A stretch of 64,000 nucleotides of DNA, taken from Rhizobiaceae bacterium (GTDB lineage: Bacteria > Pseudomonadota > Alphaproteobacteria > Rhizobiales > Rhizobiaceae). Numbering within the stretch: the stretch's first letter is position 1; each line of letters begins with the position of its first letter. The stretch covers positions 1-64,000 of the forward strand of contig JABABQ010000028.1 of the NCBI GenBank assembly GCA_014238155.1, given 5' to 3'. A program made the translations under genes and the position numbers. The notes under the pieces were generated by a model. It ran no database searches, was not told where the DNA came from, and saw nothing but the letters and a program-made list of their open reading frames with translations. Positions 32,930 through 43,173 of this stretch are shown one piece after another.

Positions 32930-35878
32930 ATGAAACAGGGTGATCATCTCTATCTGATCGACGGGTCGGCCTATATCTTTCGCGCCTATCACGCATTGCC
33001 GCCTCTGACCCGAAAATCCGATGGATTGCCAATTGGCGCGGTATCCGGTTTTTGCAACATGTTGTGGAAACTGCTGCAGGAGGCCCGCGATACAGCCATT
33101 GGTATCGTCCCAACTCATTTTGCCGTGATCTTTGATCACTCATCGACAACATTTCGCAATGAAATTTATCCTGAATACAAAGCCAACCGGGATGCCCCAC
33201 CAGAAGACCTGCGTCCGCAATTCGGCCTGATCCGTTCCGCTACACTGGCCTTCAACCTGCCTTGCATCGAAAAACAGGGCTATGAAGCGGACGATCTCAT
33301 CGCCACCTATTCGCGGCAGGCCCGTGAAGCAGGTGCTGACGTTACCATAGTCTCTTCTGACAAAGACCTGATGCAACTCGTTGGTCCTCAGGTCGAAATG
33401 TACGACACCATGAAGGACCGTCGTGTCGGGCCTGCGGAAGTAATTGAAAAGTTCGGAGTCGGTCCGGAAAAAATGATCGACCTGCAGTCGCTGGCTGGCG
33501 ACTCCACCGACAATGTACCGGGCGTTCCGGGAATCGGACCGAAAACCGCAGCCCAACTGCTGGACGAATATGGAACGCTGGAAGTGCTGCTGGAGCGTGC
33601 CGCAGAAATCAAACAGAACAAAAGACGTGAAAACCTGATCGAATTTGCCGACCAGGCCAGAATCTCCAAAAAGCTGGTGACGCTTGACCAAGACACTCCT
33701 CTGGATGTGTCTTTGGACGAATTTGTCCTGCACCCGGTTGATGGTCCCAAGCTCATTGCCTTTCTCAAAGGTCTGGAACTTAACACGTTGACCCGCCGCG
33801 TCGCGGCCGAATCCGACGCTGATGCAGCAGTGATTGATGCCGACGTCGTAACGGTCGATGGTTACGACATGCGTGGCCCGGATCTCGACAGCGGTGGCGG
33901 CGGCGACTCCAACGCCGCCGATGACCCTATGGCCGATGCGGCTCTTCCCGGCGACGGACCGCGTTACACTCCCGACCGGCTTGCCACCTCAATCAGCGAA
34001 GCTGCTTTGTCTACCAAGATCAATCCAACGGAATATCAAACCGTACGGGATATCGGGGCACTGAATGAATGGATAGCAGAGGCCTTTGATCTTGGCCTCG
34101 TTGCCGTCGACACGGAAACCACGTCTGTCGATGCGATGCAATGTGAGTTGGTGGGAGTGTCTTTGGCCACCCGGCCGGGCAAAGCCTGTTATATTCCGCT
34201 GCTGCACGCCAAAAACGGATCAAATGATGCAGATGACATGTTCAGCGAGGGGCTCGATCCGGATCAGATTTCGCGCCGAGAAGCACTCGACCTGCTAAAA
34301 CCGTTGCTGGAATCTGCTTCTGTGCTGAAAATCGCCCAGAACATGAAATATGATCTGCTGGTGCTGTCACGCTATGGCATCGCCATTGGCCCCTTTGACG
34401 ATACCATGCTGCTGTCCTACGTCGTCGACGCCGGACGCACCAAGCACGGCATGGATGCCCTGTCGCAAAACCTGCTGGGGCACACGCCAATCCCGTTCAA
34501 GGAAATTGCGGGTTCCGGCAAGTCGATGATAACATTTGACAAAGTGCCGATCGATAAGGCGACAGAATATGCCGCTGAAGACGCCGACGTTACCCTGCGC
34601 CTTTGGCATATCCTCAAGCCTCGCATGGTCGCGGAAGAGATGGCGGTTGTCTATGAGCGACTGGAGCGTCCCCTGGTGGAAGTCATTTGCCGGATGGAAG
34701 CGCGCGGCATTTCCGTTGACCGGCAAATCTTGTCCCGCCTGTCTGGTGAACTTGCCCAGAAAGCCGCTGGTCTCGAAGATGAAATCTACAAACTCGCTGG
34801 TCACAAATTCAATGTTGGCTCCCCCAAGCAATTGGGGGAAATCCTGTTTGGCGAAATGGAACTGCCCGGTGGTAAAAAAACCAAATCCGGCCAATGGGCA
34901 ACCGGTGCGCAGGTGCTGGAGGATCTGGCTGCAGACGGTCACGACTTGCCGCGCAAGATTGTCGACTGGCGGCAATTGAGCAAATTGAAGTCAACCTATA
35001 CCGACGCTCTGCCGGAATTCATCAATCCTGAGACCAAGCGGGTGCATACATCCTATGCAATGGCATCGACCTCAACCGGGCGATTGTCGTCGTCGGATCC
35101 CAATCTTCAAAACATTCCGGTACGTACCGAAGAAGGCCGCAAGATTCGAACCGCCTTTGTTGCAGAGCCGGGAAACAAACTGGTCAGCGCCGACTATAGT
35201 CAGATCGAATTGCGGGTACTGGCCCATGTCGCCGACATTGCACAACTCAAACAGGCATTTGCCGACGGTATCGATATTCATGCAATGACCGCCAGCGAAA
35301 TGTTCAATACACCGGTGGAGGACATGGACCCGATGATTCGCCGCCAGGCCAAAGCAATAAATTTTGGCATTATCTACGGTATTTCCGCTTTTGGACTGGC
35401 CAACAATCTCGGCATCAGCCGCGGAGAAGCCTCCGATTACATCAAAATGTATTTTGAACGCTTTCCCGGCATTCGTGACTACATGGAGGCAACCAAGGCC
35501 TATGCCCGTGAACATGGCTATGTGGAGACCATATTCGGACGCAAGGCCCATTATCCGGAAATCAAGTCGCCCAATCCGCAAATGCGGGCATTCAACGAGC
35601 GTGCCGCCATTAATGCTCCGATTCAGGGCAGCGCTGCCGATATTATCCGCCGTGCCATGGTCAATATGGAACCAGCACTGTCAGCAGCAGGGCTGAATGC
35701 CAAAATGCTGCTGCAGGTTCACGATGAACTGATTTTTGAGGCCCCCGAAGGGGAGGTTGACGCCACCATCGGAACAGTTGTTTCAGTGATGGAACAAGCA
35801 ACAATGCCGGCGCTCAGTCTGAGCGTGCCACTTCAGGTTGACGCTCGCGCCGCCAGCAATTGGGATGAAGCCCACTAG
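32930..35878 (+). CDS. polA: DNA polymerase I
   Basis: This repair and Okazaki-fragment-processing polymerase has 982 residues. The 5'-3' exonuclease domain (about 1-290) shows LIDGSAYIFRAYHA and the helix-hairpin-helix GVPGIGPKTAAQLL. A Gly/Asp-rich linker at about 322-345 (DSGGGGDSNAADDP) follows. The 3'-5' exonuclease is intact, with VAVDTETTS, NMKYD and AAEDADVT. The polymerase domain has SADYSQIELRVLAHV (motif A), RRQAKAINFGIIYGISAFG (motif B) and QVHDELIFE (motif C). The ATG at 32930 (MKQGDHLYLIDGSAY) is correct; upstream frame to 32867 is not conserved. Confidence 0.96.
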   Translation: MKQGDHLYLIDGSAYIFRAYHALPPLTRKSDGLPIGAVSGFCNMLWKLLQEARDTAIGIVPTHFAVIFDHSSTTFRNEIYPEYKANRDAPPEDLRPQFGLIRSATLAFNLPCIEKQGYEADDLIATYSRQAREAGADVTIVSSDKDLMQLVGPQVEMYDTMKDRRVGPAEVIEKFGVGPEKMIDLQSLAGDSTDNVPGVPGIGPKTAAQLLDEYGTLEVLLERAAEIKQNKRRENLIEFADQARISKKLVTLDQDTPLDVSLDEFVLHPVDGPKLIAFLKGLELNTLTRRVAAESDADAAVIDADVVTVDGYDMRGPDLDSGGGGDSNAADDPMADAALPGDGPRYTPDRLATSISEAALSTKINPTEYQTVRDIGALNEWIAEAFDLGLVAVDTETTSVDAMQCELVGVSLATRPGKACYIPLLHAKNGSNDADDMFSEGLDPDQISRREALDLLKPLLESASVLKIAQNMKYDLLVLSRYGIAIGPFDDTMLLSYVVDAGRTKHGMDALSQNLLGHTPIPFKEIAGSGKSMITFDKVPIDKATEYAAEDADVTLRLWHILKPRMVAEEMAVVYERLERPLVEVICRMEARGISVDRQILSRLSGELAQKAAGLEDEIYKLAGHKFNVGSPKQLGEILFGEMELPGGKKTKSGQWATGAQVLEDLAADGHDLPRKIVDWRQLSKLKSTYTDALPEFINPETKRVHTSYAMASTSTGRLSSSDPNLQNIPVRTEEGRKIRTAFVAEPGNKLVSADYSQIELRVLAHVADIAQLKQAFADGIDIHAMTASEMFNTPVEDMDPMIRRQAKAINFGIIYGISAFGLANNLGISRGEASDYIKMYFERFPGIRDYMEATKAYAREHGYVETIFGRKAHYPEIKSPNPQMRAFNERAAINAPIQGSAADIIRRAMVNMEPALSAAGLNAKMLLQVHDELIFEAPEGEVDATIGTVVSVMEQATMPALSLSVPLQVDARAASNWDEAH

Positions 35879-35926
35879 ATCGGCTCAATCGGTTTCAGAT
35901 TGGTTCAGACTGATCCGGGCCAGTTG

Positions 35927-36613
35927 TTATTCATCTATTGTGTCGGAATCTTCTGCTACGTCCTGATCCGGGCTGACCACGTCTTCAAACTTCGGACCAC
36001 CTTTGGCAATGCCGACCATGGCGGGGCGCAATACCCGGTCACCGATCTTGTATCCTTCCTGCACCACCTGGGCGACAGAATTGTTGGGGACATTCGGATC
36101 AGGCAATTCAAACATCGCCTGATGGAAATTGGGGTCGAATTTTTCACCCTCGGGGTTAAATTTGTTGACACCAGCATTGGTCAACGCTTTCAGCATTTCC
36201 CTCTCGGTCAGTTCAACCCCCTCGATCAGGGCTTTAAATTCTTCGGACCCGGATTCGCGTTTTTCAACCGGCACCGCCTGAATGGCGCGTTGAAGGTTAT
36301 CTCCAACACCCAACAGGTCGCGGGCAAAATTGGCGACAGCGTAGGAGCGGGCATCGGTGATTTCCCGAGCTGTTCTTTTGCGCAAATTGTCCATCTCGGC
36401 GATGGTGCGCAATGTGCGGTCCTTCATTTCTTCATTTTCAAGTTTAAGCTTGTCGAGAACGGAAAGAATTTGCGCCGGGTCATTTGAATCGGCCGGCGCT
36501 TCGACTTCTGTCTCAGCAGCATCAAGTTCGGCCTGCTCCTGTTCTTCCTTTAGAGCTTCTTCGGTCTCGATATCATCGAAAAATTCATCTTCCGGACGAC
36601 GGTTGTTCGGCAT
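35927..36613 (-). CDS. grpE: Nucleotide exchange factor GrpE
   Basis: GrpE releases ADP from DnaK during the chaperone cycle. The 228-residue protein has an acidic, disordered N-terminus (about residues 1-60), a long coiled-coil helix ([29 protein letters not shown]) and the beta-domain with [14 protein letters not shown] and [23 protein letters not shown]. The ATG at 36613 ([11 protein letters not shown]) is preferred over 36625. The hrcA gene lies about 110 bases upstream on the same strand, with an RpoH-like promoter in the gap. Tail residues are acidic ([12 protein letters not shown]). Confidence 0.95.
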   Translation of the reverse strand: MPNNRRPEDEFFDDIETEEALKEEQEQAELDAAETEVEAPADSNDPAQILSVLDKLKLENEEMKDRTLRTIAEMDNLRKRTAREITDARSYAVANFARDLLGVGDNLQRAIQAVPVEKRESGSEEFKALIEGVELTEREMLKALTNAGVNKFNPEGEKFDPNFHQAMFELPDPNVPNNSVAQVVQEGYKIGDRVLRPAMVGIAKGGPKFEDVVSPDQDVAEDSDTIDE

Positions 36614-36652
36614 GACATTCCTCAAATTCTTTAATGCGAATTGCAGACCCGC

Positions 36653-36681
36653 ATATCGGACTTAGTGCAACAAAAATCAAG
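36653..36681 (-). promoter_or_regulatory. Possible RpoH promoter of grpE
   Basis: On the minus strand, CTTG (36681-36678) and CCGATAT (36659-36653) are separated by 18 bases. This matches the alphaproteobacterial RpoH consensus except for one base in the -10 element. It would start transcription about 35 bases before the grpE ATG. Confidence 0.45.
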
Positions 36682-36726
36682 GAAAACCGACCAATTGGCG
36701 GCGAAATTTCCTATAGGGTCCAATAT

Positions 36727-37806
36727 TCAGGACAACAAGCGCCCTACAACCTGCGCAGTATAGTCAACCATCGGCACAATGCGCGCATAATTCAGCCGGG
36801 TGGGCCCGATAACGCCGACCGCACCGATGATCTGCTGATCGCTGTCACGATAGGGGGCAACAACAACGGAAGAACCGGACAGGGAAAACAGCTGATTTTC
36901 CGATCCAATGAATATCTTCACCCCTTCACCCTGTTCTGCAAGATCCAGCAATTGCAGCAAGCCATCTTTGGTTTCCAGCTCGTCAAACAAATGTCTCAAT
37001 CGAGCCAAATCCTCCTGCGCATCAATGCTTTCCAGAAGATTTCCACGGCCTCTTACAATCAACTGAGGCATCTGATTGCTGCTGGCTCCTGCCCAGGTAG
37101 CCAACCCCTGATCAACCAGTGATTTGGCTAGATTATCCAGTTCATTCTTTGCTGAACTGAGACGGCTGGATATTGCCCGCCGTGCTTCGCCAAGAGTTTT
37201 TCCGGCAGTGTGGGCATTGAGATAGTTGGACGCCTCAATCAGGGTGGACGCCGACAATCCCGTTGGCAGTTCAAGAATGCGGTTTTCAACCGACCCGCTT
37301 TCGCCAACTATGACAACCAATGCTTTGGTGGCTTCCAGACGCACAAATTCGATGTGTTTCAGCCGAACATCCGATTTCCCGGCAATCACCAATCCCGCGC
37401 CCTGGGTCAGGCCGGAAAGCATCTGGCTTGCTTCGGTCAGCATGGCGTCGACGGTCTTATCCTGACCAGCGGCCCGCACTTGCGCCTCGATTGAACTGCG
37501 TTCTGTGGAAGTCAGGTCACCGATTTCCAGAAATCCGTCGACAAAATAGCGCAAACCCTGTTCGGTCGGCAGGCGGCCGGCTGATATGTGGGGTGCGTAA
37601 ATCAACCCCAAATGTTCCAGATCGCTCATCACATTGCGAATCGATGCCGGGGACAATGGCAATGCCAGCTGGCGTGCCAGATTGCGCGACCCCAAGGGTT
37701 CGCCCGTCGCCAGATAGGTTTCAACAATGTGTCTGAAAATCGCCCGGGAGCGACCATCGAGACTATCAGCCTGCTGACCGGAAAATGATGTTGGCGGCAT
37801 ATTCAT
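36727..37806 (-). CDS. hrcA: Heat-inducible transcription repressor HrcA
   Basis: HrcA binds CIRCE operators and represses groESL-type operons when GroEL is free. The 359-residue protein has an N-terminal winged helix (residues about 15-80: [45 protein letters not shown]), then the GAF-like dimerisation core ([28 protein letters not shown]) and C-terminal [36 protein letters not shown]. Its length is normal. No CIRCE palindrome (TTAGCACTC-N9-GAGTGCTAA) was seen near it, so it does not appear autoregulated here. Its targets should lie elsewhere. Confidence 0.95.
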   Translation of the reverse strand: MNMPPTSFSGQQADSLDGRSRAIFRHIVETYLATGEPLGSRNLARQLALPLSPASIRNVMSDLEHLGLIYAPHISAGRLPTEQGLRYFVDGFLEIGDLTSTERSSIEAQVRAAGQDKTVDAMLTEASQMLSGLTQGAGLVIAGKSDVRLKHIEFVRLEATKALVVIVGESGSVENRILELPTGLSASTLIEASNYLNAHTAGKTLGEARRAISSRLSSAKNELDNLAKSLVDQGLATWAGASSNQMPQLIVRGRGNLLESIDAQEDLARLRHLFDELETKDGLLQLLDLAEQGEGVKIFIGSENQLFSLSGSSVVVAPYRDSDQQIIGAVGVIGPTRLNYARIVPMVDYTAQVVGRLLS

Positions 37807-37892
37807 GACAACAAATATAGGGTGTCATCACCCCTAGCGCCATACGTTTTGCACGTCTAAAAGAACTTCAATTAAACAAATGGAATCAAAAT

Positions 37893-38603
37893 ATGAGACC
37901 TTCCAAACGTGCACCGGATGAAATGCGGGCTGTGACGCTCGAACGAGGCTTCTCCAAACATGCCGAAGGGTCCTGTCTTGTCAAATTCGGGGACACCCAT
38001 GTCCTGTGTACCGCATCGCTGGAAGATCGGGTTCCACCTTGGTTGCGCGGCGGCGGCAAAGGTTGGGTCACTGCCGAATACGGCATGCTGCCCCGTTCCA
38101 CCGGCAGCCGGATGCGGCGGGAAGCTTCGTCGGGCAAACAATCGGGAAGAACTCAGGAAATTCAACGCCTGATCGGTCGCTCATTGCGAGCAGTGGTTGA
38201 TATGGAAGCGCTTGGTGAAAAACAGATTTCGCTCGATTGTGACGTTATTCAAGCAGATGGCGGTACGCGTACGGCCTCAATTACCGGCGCCTATGTCGCT
38301 CTCAAAGACTGTCTCAACTGGATGCAGGCGAGATCGATGGTCGGCAATAATGTTTTGAAGGACAATGTCGCAGCGATTTCCTGCGGCATCCATAATGGTA
38401 CACCGGTGCTTGATTTGGATTATGACGAGGATTCAGAAGCCGAAACCGATGCAAATTTTGTCATGACCGGTACTGGTGGAATTGTTGAAATTCAAGGCAC
38501 GGCCGAAGGGGCGCCTTTCAGCGAAGAAGAATTTGCCGCACTCATTGGCCTTGCAAAAAAGGGTATTGGCGAATTGGTGGACCTGCAGAATCTCTCCCTT
38601 TGA
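37893..38603 (+). CDS. rph: Ribonuclease PH
   Basis: RNase PH is a phosphorolytic 3'-5' exoribonuclease that trims tRNA 3' ends, acting as a hexameric ring. The 236-residue product is full length: [43 protein letters not shown], the central [17 protein letters not shown] with catalytic arginines, the [19 protein letters not shown] block and [20 protein letters not shown]. It is divergent from hrcA and followed after 12 bases by rdgB. This hrcA/rph/rdgB/hemW arrangement is typical of Hyphomicrobiales. Confidence 0.97.
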   Translation: MRPSKRAPDEMRAVTLERGFSKHAEGSCLVKFGDTHVLCTASLEDRVPPWLRGGGKGWVTAEYGMLPRSTGSRMRREASSGKQSGRTQEIQRLIGRSLRAVVDMEALGEKQISLDCDVIQADGGTRTASITGAYVALKDCLNWMQARSMVGNNVLKDNVAAISCGIHNGTPVLDLDYDEDSEAETDANFVMTGTGGIVEIQGTAEGAPFSEEEFAALIGLAKKGIGELVDLQNLSL

Positions 38604-38615
38604 TTTGAGAACCTG

Positions 38616-39284
38616 ATGCGAACGATCGAGCCTAAACAACTGGTGCTGGCCAGTCATAACGCCGGCAAATTGGTCGAGATCCGGCAATTGATGGAACCTT
38701 ATGGTTTTAACATCACGTCAGTTGCCGAGCTGGGGTTGCCGGAGCCAGTAGAAGACGGTGTTTCGTTTGAGGAAAACGCCTATACAAAAGCTGTTGCCGC
38801 AGCCAGAGCGACCGGTTTGGTGGCACTTTCCGATGACAGTGGCCTGTGTGTCGATGCCTTGAACGGCGATCCTGGAATTAATACCGCCGACTGGGCGGAA
38901 AATGAGGACGGTTCCGGCCGGGATTTCAACATGGCTATGAAAAAAGTCGAAACCGCCTTGCAGGCCAAGGGCGCAACTTCCGCTGAGGCAAGGACTGGCT
39001 ATTTCTGCGCCGTGCTGTGTTTGTGCTGGCCAGATGGACATGCCGAATATTTCCGTGGTGAGGCCCACGGTACATTAATTTGGCCGCCTCGAGGCGAACA
39101 GGGTTTTGGCTATGATCCGGTGTTTCTGCCAGACGGCCATAAACGCACTTTCGGAGAGATGAGCTCGGAGGAAAAACACGCCTGGTCAGCCGCCGACGCC
39201 GCGCACGCCGCAGACGGCCAGGTTGATGGTCTGTCACACCGGGCCCGCGCCTTCGCCAAATTCGCGGAAGCACGTCTTGGATAA
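38616..39284 (+). CDS. rdgB: Non-canonical purine NTP pyrophosphatase (RdgB/HAM1)
   Basis: This enzyme hydrolyses dITP, ITP and XTP to monophosphates, cleaning the nucleotide pool. The 222-residue length suits the family. Hallmarks are [17 protein letters not shown] at the N-terminus (substrate loop S-H-N-x-G-K), [20 protein letters not shown] with the catalytic aspartates, and [31 protein letters not shown] at the C-terminus. It lies 12 bases after rph. Its last codons overlap the likely TTG start of hemW, which points to translational coupling. Confidence 0.96.
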   Translation: MRTIEPKQLVLASHNAGKLVEIRQLMEPYGFNITSVAELGLPEPVEDGVSFEENAYTKAVAAARATGLVALSDDSGLCVDALNGDPGINTADWAENEDGSGRDFNMAMKKVETALQAKGATSAEARTGYFCAVLCLCWPDGHAEYFRGEAHGTLIWPPRGEQGFGYDPVFLPDGHKRTFGEMSSEEKHAWSAADAAHAADGQVDGLSHRARAFAKFAEARLG

Positions 39285-40449
39285 CACTGTCAATCAGGAC
39301 GACGGTTCAGCTGGTTTCGGGATTTATGTTCACTGGCCGTTTTGCGCGGCCAAGTGCCCCTATTGTGATTTCAACTCACATGTACGCCACAATGCACCCA
39401 ATCAGGCCGACTATGCTGCCGCTTTTGAAGCAGAAATTGCCCATATGGCAGCGATGCAACCAGGTCGACAGGTAACATCGGTATTCTTCGGTGGTGGAAC
39501 ACCATCGCTGATGCAGCCGGACACTGTTGAGCGGATACTCACGGCAATAGGCAAGGCATGGCCTTGCTTGCCCGGTATGGAAATCACGTTGGAAGCCAAC
39601 CCAACCAGCGTGGATGCTTCGCGGTTTCGCGGCTATCGCGCCGCCGGAGTCAACAGAGTTTCTCTGGGAGTACAATCACTTGACGACGACCAGCTCAAAT
39701 TTCTCGGCCGCCTGCATTCTGCTGCCGAAGCCCGAGCAGCGATTTCCCTTGCCCGGGAGATTTTTCCGCGGATCTCGTTTGATTTGATTTATGCCCGCCC
39801 GAACCAGCGGCTGGATCAATGGGAACAGGAACTCAACGCCGCCATTGATCTGGCAGCCGACCATTTGTCGCTCTATCAATTGACGATTGAGCAGGGCACG
39901 CCGTTTTTCGACTTACACAAGCGTGGAAAAATTACTGTTCCGGGATCGGAACAAGCTGCACAACTATACGAACTTACGCAGCACATTACCAAAGAACGCG
40001 GATTGCCAGCCTATGAAATCTCAAACCATGCCCGCCCCGGCTGCGAAAGCCGCCACAATTTAACCTATTGGCGCTTTGGCAACTGGGCAGGGGTCGGCCC
40101 TGGAGCTCATGGTCGATTGACAATGAATGACGGGCGGCATGCCATCTCAACCCATCGACATCCGGAAACCTGGTTGAAACAGGTATTGGAACAAGGTCAT
40201 GGCATTATTGAAAACGACGTATTGTCCAGTGAAGATGCGGGAGACGAATTTTTGCTGATGGGACTTCGGTTGCGGGAAGGACTTAGCGAGACCCGCTATC
40301 GGCAGGAAAGTGGCAAACCGCTTGATGGTGAGCGTCTGGCGGGATTGATGGAATTGGGCATGATTGAGAATATTGGCGATGACCGAATCAGAGCCACGTC
40401 TCAGGGTTGGTTGGTTCTGGACGCGGTGATCGCCGATCTTGCTGCGTGA
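39277..40449 (+). CDS. hemW: Radical SAM protein HemW (heme chaperone)
   Basis: HemW is a radical-SAM family heme-transfer protein, formerly annotated as coproporphyrinogen oxidase-like. The 390-residue protein opens [23 protein letters not shown], with the CxxxCxxC iron-sulfur motif that extends to a fourth nearby cysteine. [33 protein letters not shown] and [21 protein letters not shown] follow. A TTG at 39277 inside the rdgB stop region gives a sensible N-terminus (MDNTVNQDD). The longer frame reaching 39223 lies wholly inside rdgB and is not supported. Confidence 0.9.
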   Translation: MDNTVNQDDGSAGFGIYVHWPFCAAKCPYCDFNSHVRHNAPNQADYAAAFEAEIAHMAAMQPGRQVTSVFFGGGTPSLMQPDTVERILTAIGKAWPCLPGMEITLEANPTSVDASRFRGYRAAGVNRVSLGVQSLDDDQLKFLGRLHSAAEARAAISLAREIFPRISFDLIYARPNQRLDQWEQELNAAIDLAADHLSLYQLTIEQGTPFFDLHKRGKITVPGSEQAAQLYELTQHITKERGLPAYEISNHARPGCESRHNLTYWRFGNWAGVGPGAHGRLTMNDGRHAISTHRHPETWLKQVLEQGHGIIENDVLSSEDAGDEFLLMGLRLREGLSETRYRQESGKPLDGERLAGLMELGMIENIGDDRIRATSQGWLVLDAVIADLAA

Positions 40450-40481
40450 TGCCGAATAGAGTTTTCCAAGTTCAACAGATA

Positions 40482-41678
40482 TTATCTGGCAAATGACGTG
40501 GGAGCCGGCGAGACGATGACCGGTTGCCCGGCCTCCAATCGATTAATAACAAGTGCGCGTTGTAAGCGACCATCTGCCTCAAAGCGGAAAATCCCGGTCG
40601 CCCCACGAAATCCTGCGCGGCTTTGAATCTGGCTGGCAGCGAATGGCGCTTGAGAACTGCGTCTCAGCAATTCAGCCGTCAGAGATATTGCGTCATACCC
40701 CAAAGCCGCTGTGACAGTCGGTTCGTTGCCGTAGATTGTGCGATAACGAGCAGAAAACTGTGTAAAATTGACTTTGTCCGCTCCGGCATAAATTGCACCA
40801 TTGAGCACGCTGTCTTTTTTACTGGTGCTGGTCCATTGGCCCGACCCCATGATCTGCTTATCCTTCAGATTTATGCCGGCTGTTTTCAAAGTCCCCAGGA
40901 TCAAGGCAGGCACTTGTCCACCTTCGGGAATGTAAATGGCATTGGCATTTTCAACCATTTGGGCGACCGACTGAGCCGCTGTGAGGATAGCATCGGGATT
41001 GCGTGCATAGCGCACCACTGAAACAATCTGTCCGCCCCAGCTGTCATAGGTTCGCCGCAACTCCCGTTCCGCCAGACGCCCGTAGGAACTTTCCGGCAAC
41101 AGGGCGACAACCCGGTTGGCACCCAACGACAGTCCATAGCTCAACGTGCGGCGGATATCAGCATCCGGTGCAAAAGAGAGTAGATATATGCCGGGGCGAG
41201 CCCGGGCGATGTCCGAGGAGAAGGCAATCATTGGGATTCTTGCCGGCTCGGTTACCCCGGATGCGGCGCTGACATTTGCGGAAAACAATGGCCCCAACAC
41301 CAGGCTGGCACCCTCATCTCGTGCCTGTGCCGCGAGGATCGACGCTTCGGAGGGTTGACCCTTTGTATCCTTGATGACCAGTTGAAAACGCCCCCCGGCA
41401 AAGTCGCGCATCGCCATTTTGGCGGCATTGGCCATTTCAATACCGGCAATTCCAGCAGCACCAGAAGCAGATTTAGGTAGAATCATAGCTATTCGCACTG
41501 GTCCGGAACCAACCGATTCACCTTCGACTTGAGAGCTCAGAGGACGAACCGAGACTGCTGCATCGGTCCCCGCTGCCAATCGACCATCTGGTCCACGATG
41601 TGAATTCTCAACTTGGTAGGCATTTTGTTGGCAGGATGCGAGTAGCAGGGCCGAGATTACTACGAATTTGCGCGACAT
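40482..41678 (-). CDS. Lipoprotein resembling penicillin-binding-protein activators (LpoA/YraM-like)
   Basis: This 398-residue lipoprotein has a signal peptide ending in the lipobox LLASC, with the acylated cysteine near residue 17. The mature protein is a periplasmic-binding-protein fold of the ABC-receptor/LpoA type: VRIAMILPKSASGAAGIAGIEMANAAKMAM, then GASLVLGPLFSANVSAASGVTEPARIPMIAFSSD and VTAALGYDAISLTAELLRR. In gammaproteobacteria LpoA activates PBP1A. This homologue is widespread in alphaproteobacteria next to rsmI, as here (divergent), but its partner is unproven. I chose the ATG at 41678, which gives a proper signal peptide. Confidence 0.85.
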   Translation of the reverse strand: MSRKFVVISALLLASCQQNAYQVENSHRGPDGRLAAGTDAAVSVRPLSSQVEGESVGSGPVRIAMILPKSASGAAGIAGIEMANAAKMAMRDFAGGRFQLVIKDTKGQPSEASILAAQARDEGASLVLGPLFSANVSAASGVTEPARIPMIAFSSDIARARPGIYLLSFAPDADIRRTLSYGLSLGANRVVALLPESSYGRLAERELRRTYDSWGGQIVSVVRYARNPDAILTAAQSVAQMVENANAIYIPEGGQVPALILGTLKTAGINLKDKQIMGSGQWTSTSKKDSVLNGAIYAGADKVNFTQFSARYRTIYGNEPTVTAALGYDAISLTAELLRRSSQAPFAASQIQSRAGFRGATGIFRFEADGRLQRALVINRLEAGQPVIVSPAPTSFAR

Positions 41679-41860
41679 ATTAACGAGAGAGGGAACCGGG
41701 ATGCTGGTCAACTAATTATTCCCTGGGGTCTGAAAAATGACAAATCGAGCCAGAACAGGCGCCGAACCCCTCGGGCACCTGACGATAGATTAGACCGAAC
41801 GGGATATTGTCTCAAGAGAGTGTGTTTACGTTTTGACCTGCTTGGAGCAGGGTGCGGTTC

Positions 41861-42754
41861 ATGAAGGCAGAGAAATCAAATTCTTTCCAGTTGCGCGGCC
41901 TGTCGGTTCCCGCCATCCAACTGCCAGCTGGGCTCTATGTAGTCTCAACCCCTATTGGAAATCTTGGAGATATGACCCTGCGCGGACTTGAGACACTTGC
42001 CGGATGTTCAATCATTGCCTGTGAAGACACCCGCAAAAGCGGAATTTTGTTGAAACGGTTTGGCATCGATCGCCCAAAGGTCTCCTATACCGAACACAAC
42101 GCAAATATCCGGGGGCCCGACTTGCTGCGCCAGATTTCCGAAGGTGCTGCTGTCGCATTGATCAGCGATGCCGGCACGCCGCTGGTCAGCGATCCTGGGT
42201 TTCGACTGGTGCAGGAAGCTGCTGCCCTTAACTTGCAGGTCATTCCGCTACCAGGTGCCAGTGCACCGCTTGCCGCATTGGTTGCCAGCGGCCTGGCCAG
42301 TGACGATTTTCGTTTTTGCGGTTTTTTACCCAGCAAGTCGCAAGCAAAAGTTCAACGTCTGAACCAGCTGGCGCATGAAACATATACATTGATATTTTTT
42401 GACAGCCCCAACAGGTTGAAAACCACGCTCTTGGCAATGGTTGAGGAATTTGGTGCTGACCGAAAGGCGGTGGTCGCCCGTGAACTGACCAAGATGCACG
42501 AAAGTTTTTATCGCGGAACCCTTGAAGATATCACTCAACAATTTGAGGTGATGGATAAGATCCGTGGTGAAATCGTTATTGTGGTGGAGGGCGCTCATCC
42601 CTCACCGGCGTCCGAGAAAGACGTGGAGAGCCAATTGCGCGAAGCGCTTTTAACGATGAAAACCAAACAGGCGGCAATCTTCGTCGCCAAATCGAGCGGA
42701 CGATCCAAACAGCAACTCTACAAACAGGCTCTGGCATTGAAAGATGACTTATAA
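41861..42754 (+). CDS. rsmI: 16S rRNA (cytidine-1402-2'-O)-methyltransferase RsmI
   Basis: RsmI methylates the ribose of C1402 in the decoding centre of 16S rRNA. The 297-residue protein is of the tetrapyrrole-methylase fold: LYVVSTPIGNLGDMTLRGLETL at the start, ACEDTRKSGILLKRFGI, ALISDAGTPLVSDPGFRLV, and VIPLPGASAPLAALVASGL. The ATG at 41861 (MKAEKSNSF) fits; an in-frame GTG nine bases upstream is possible. It is followed by yraN with an 11-base overlap, then gshB, the usual rsmI-yraN-gshB string. Confidence 0.95.
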   Translation: MKAEKSNSFQLRGLSVPAIQLPAGLYVVSTPIGNLGDMTLRGLETLAGCSIIACEDTRKSGILLKRFGIDRPKVSYTEHNANIRGPDLLRQISEGAAVALISDAGTPLVSDPGFRLVQEAAALNLQVIPLPGASAPLAALVASGLASDDFRFCGFLPSKSQAKVQRLNQLAHETYTLIFFDSPNRLKTTLLAMVEEFGADRKAVVARELTKMHESFYRGTLEDITQQFEVMDKIRGEIVIVVEGAHPSPASEKDVESQLREALLTMKTKQAAIFVAKSSGRSKQQLYKQALALKDDL

Positions 42755-43097
42755 GCGTCGACAAGCTTATCGTCGCGGACATCAAGCTGAATGGCTCGCA
42801 GCAATCATGCTGCAGCTAAAGGGGTATCGAATCGCTGCAAGGCGTTACAAGACACCGGTGGGTGAAGTGGACCTGATTGCCCGAAAAAAGGACCTGATCG
42901 TATTTGTTGAGGTGAAAGCACGTTCCTCCCACCAAACAGCGCTGGATAGCGTCAACACAACAACTCAGCGCCGCATCGACGCGGCAGCTATGTGGTGGCT
43001 GGGCCGACAACCCGATGCCGGTCAATTGAACTGGCGATTTGATGTGATTACGGTCGCGCCACGCCGCTGGCCACGCCACTTCACTGACGTATGGTAA
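42744..43097 (+). CDS. YraN family protein (UPF0102)
   Basis: This 117-residue protein has the YraN fold, a predicted restriction-endonuclease-like fold: [51 protein letters not shown]. The acidic residue before LIARK and the E-x-K in VEVKARS form a nuclease-like signature, but activity is not established. It overlaps the end of rsmI by 11 bases and is translationally coupled. The gene occupies its usual position in proteobacteria next to rsmI. Confidence 0.92.
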   Translation: MTYKRRQAYRRGHQAEWLAAIMLQLKGYRIAARRYKTPVGEVDLIARKKDLIVFVEVKARSSHQTALDSVNTTTQRRIDAAAMWWLGRQPDAGQLNWRFDVITVAPRRWPRHFTDVW

Positions 43098-43173
43098 ACA
43101 ACAAAGTTTCAACCCTTGCAATTGGGCCAGCATCGCTAAATACAGTTTGTATCAGCCCGACAGGAAACCAGAC

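Noticed and set aside
33140-33733. 197-codon minus-strand frame
   Set aside because: It is antisense to the polA 5'-3' exonuclease region, a common artefact of biased codon use.
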